DNA of 8,053 nt from positions 1-8,053 of the forward strand of contig CAMDRK010000109.1 in the NCBI GenBank assembly GCA_945906715.1. The letters are read 5' to 3'. Both the position numbers and the translations under genes were made by a program. The notes under the pieces are model-generated. The model did no database searches, was not told the DNA's origin, and saw only the letters and a program-made list of their open reading frames with translations. Source of the DNA: Nitrospira lenta (GTDB lineage: Bacteria; Nitrospirota; Nitrospiria; Nitrospirales; Nitrospiraceae). Shown piece by piece: positions 6,616 through 8,053 of this stretch (position 1 is its first letter; each line of letters begins with the position of its first letter).

Positions 6616-8053
6616 GCAACCCTCCGCGTTCGTTCAGTCTGGATGGCCTCGAACAGGTCGATCCAGGCCGGCACTCTCACACCGGATAGCTCAGGCACGA
6701 GCGAGATGCCTGCTGTGCCCACCGGGGTAGAAGGCTCAAGGTGCACGGCAAGGCGGTAGGTCGTGCCTTGACAGACCAGGTCAATGGTGATGTGGTCCTC
6801 AAGGTTGAGTCGCGCGCCATCTGATGGGTGCAAGGACAAGAATGGTTTGGAAAATCGTTCCACAATTGCTGGAGACTGATTACTGAGTTCTTCTCCTCCA
6901 AACACTGCGGGCAGTGGGAGGAGCAACCATTGATGTGAGGTTGGCTGAAAAGCATGTGGTATGGCGGTGAACCACTGGTGCGCCTTTGTTCCGACTGGCT
7001 CAATGAGCCGTACTCCAGGCATTTCGTCACGTAACGGTCCGCCAACTTCGTCCTGATATGTATTCACAGCCTGGATGGAATTCCAGCCGGGAGCCCAGAA
7101 TTGGGAAATCAGCGGTGAGGGAAGCGGCCCTCGATATCCCTCCATCGTGAATCCCAGCGGCGAGTCTGGGTCGGCAGGGGGAGGCGGTTCGTGCATAGTC
7201 AGATGAGAGGTCAGTGACGTGCGCCCACTATATCGCTCAGACTGTCTGGGGACTTTTTGACCAAGCAGACGAAAGCCCGCAGAGGGTGCGACTTCTCCGA
7301 TATGTGCCAGCTCGGGAGCAGCCGCTGCCGTGGCGGAGACTGCATCGTCGAAGTTCCGCCAGGTCGCCACTCCGGACACACCATCTGCCTCCTGCGATCT
7401 TGCACGGGCGAGATCGCTCAACCATCGCCAACTCTCCCTGACGTCACCGTCCGGTACGAACACTTGGTAGAACCGCTGTGCTCGCCCTTCCTGATTCACG
7501 AGTGTGCCATCGGATTCCGGACCTGTGGCTGCCGGGAGAACCACGTCGGCACGCGCGGCCGTGCGATGCTCGAGAGAATCGAGCACAATCACGGTTTGTG
7601 CGGTATCAAGGAAGGTATCGACTTTTGCCTGCTCCGCGCGTCGGTATAAGTCATTCTCCAGTACGATCACGGTATCAGCCTGTCCCTGACTGATCGAGTC
7701 GAACGCCTCATTCAAGCTTCCGCCACCGAGCAACGCGAGACCTGCGCTATTGCATTCCGGGATGACAAAGCTGAGCCGGGGCTGTTTTCCTTGATGATGC
7801 AAGGCCCACGCAACATTGGCCGCCGCTTCAATCGTCGCACGAGAACCACTTCCCGTACCGGCAATGATCAGCGGGCGCTGCGCCTGGCCCAACGCATCAG
7901 CGATGCGCTGAGCAAGGTCTCGTTCCTCGCTGGTCAGATCAGGGACGGACGGTGCGCCCTGTCCGATGGTTCCCGCTACGGCAAACCCCAACCTGGCAAT
8001 ATTGTCTGGTGCAGCGAAATAGGTGTCCGTTGCATACTCATGAAACCAGGTAC
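6612..8053 (-). CDS. nuoG: NADH-quinone oxidoreductase subunit G (NuoG), C-terminal part, 5' end beyond window
   Basis: NuoG is the largest peripheral-arm subunit. Its N-terminus carries iron-sulfur clusters; the large C-terminal part is a molybdopterin-oxidoreductase fold without a metal cofactor. Only the last 479 residues are in the window, and the frame is open to the edge (first residues TWFHEYATDTYF). Visible: a nucleotide-binding-like segment (PLIIAGTGSGS, about residues 60-70 of the fragment), the motif RADVVLPAATGPESDGTLVN with QEGRAQRFYQV (about 167-197), a segment FTMEGYRG then WAPGWNSIQAVNTYQDEVGG (about 301-338) and a final beta-rich domain of the dimethylsulfoxide-reductase C-terminal type (LSLHPSDGARLNLEDHI). 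The region around WAPGWNS is characteristic of the long E. coli-type NuoG rather than the short Thermus type. No internal ATG start makes sense; a TTG at 7991 lies within the domain. The TGA stop overlaps the nuoH start. Confidence 0.95.
   Translation of the reverse strand, partial: TWFHEYATDTYFAAPDNIARLGFAVAGTIGQGAPSVPDLTSEERDLAQRIADALGQAQRPLIIAGTGSGSRATIEAAANVAWALHHQGKQPRLSFVIPECNSAGLALLGGGSLNEAFDSISQGQADTVIVLENDLYRRAEQAKVDTFLDTAQTVIVLDSLEHRTAARADVVLPAATGPESDGTLVNQEGRAQRFYQVFVPDGDVRESWRWLSDLARARSQEADGVSGVATWRNFDDAVSATAAAAPELAHIGEVAPSAGFRLLGQKVPRQSERYSGRTSLTSHLTMHEPPPPADPDSPLGFTMEGYRGPLPSPLISQFWAPGWNSIQAVNTYQDEVGGPLRDEMPGVRLIEPVGTKAHQWFTAIPHAFQPTSHQWLLLPLPAVFGGEELSNQSPAIVERFSKPFLSLHPSDGARLNLEDHITIDLVCQGTTYRLAVHLEPSTPVGTAGISLVPELSGVRVPAWIDLFEAIQTERTRRVA
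6621..6625 (-). promoter_or_regulatory. Shine-Dalgarno of nuoH
   Basis: The minus strand reads GGAGG here, inside the end of nuoG, with 5 bases (GTTGC) before the GTG of nuoH. It is among the strongest ribosome sites in the window and decides the non-ATG start. Confidence 0.8.

Noticed and set aside
7989..7991. TTG as a possible start of nuoG
   Set aside because: The frame is open upstream to the window edge and the encoded sequence continues as protein; this is an internal leucine codon.
1..8053. Novel system, mobile element, CRISPR array or RNA gene
   Set aside because: Nearly every base is accounted for by eight conserved nuo genes; I saw no direct-repeat array, transposase, terminal inverted repeats or tRNA/rRNA-like sequence.

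Overview
The window is one continuous block of eight genes, all on the minus strand, encoding the distal part of a respiratory complex I (proton-pumping NADH:quinone oxidoreductase) operon. Reading along the minus strand (high to low coordinates), the order is nuoG (5' part missing), nuoH, nuoI, nuoJ, nuoK, nuoL, nuoM and nuoN (3' part missing). This is the canonical bacterial order. Both ends of the window cut through genes, so neither the operon promoter nor its terminator is present.

Layout: 8053-6612 is the C-terminal 479 residues of NuoG, the molybdopterin-oxidoreductase-like peripheral-arm subunit. 6615-5659 is NuoH (quinone chamber and junction of the arms). 5609-5067 is NuoI (two 4Fe-4S clusters feeding the quinone). 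4988-4491 is NuoJ, 4491-4192 is NuoK, 4110-2221 is NuoL, 2215-662 is NuoM, and 665 to the window edge is the first 221 codons of NuoN. Three junctions overlap: GTGA at nuoG/nuoH, TGATG at nuoJ/nuoK and ATGA at nuoM/nuoN. The nuoL/nuoM gap is 5 bases. The remaining gaps are 49 (nuoH/nuoI), 78 (nuoI/nuoJ) and 81 bases (nuoK/nuoL); the last two hold possible RNA hairpins. No stretch over 300 bases lacks a gene.

Together these genes supply the electron path from the peripheral arm to quinone (NuoG, NuoI), the quinone site and coupling region (NuoH, NuoJ, NuoK) and the three antiporter-like proton-pumping modules (NuoL, NuoM, NuoN). All cluster-ligand cysteines in NuoI and all the key membrane glutamates and lysines I checked are intact, so the complex looks functional.

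Organism: a moderately GC-rich bacterium with a complex I of the Escherichia coli kind, since NuoI, NuoK and the NuoG C-terminal region resemble the E. coli proteins in length and motifs. The proteins are clearly not enterobacterial. A Nitrospira-like or other non-gammaproteobacterial host that carries this complex I type is a plausible guess, but the window contains no taxonomic marker that settles it. I found no mobile element, CRISPR, RNA gene or unknown system; this is a well-conserved housekeeping locus.
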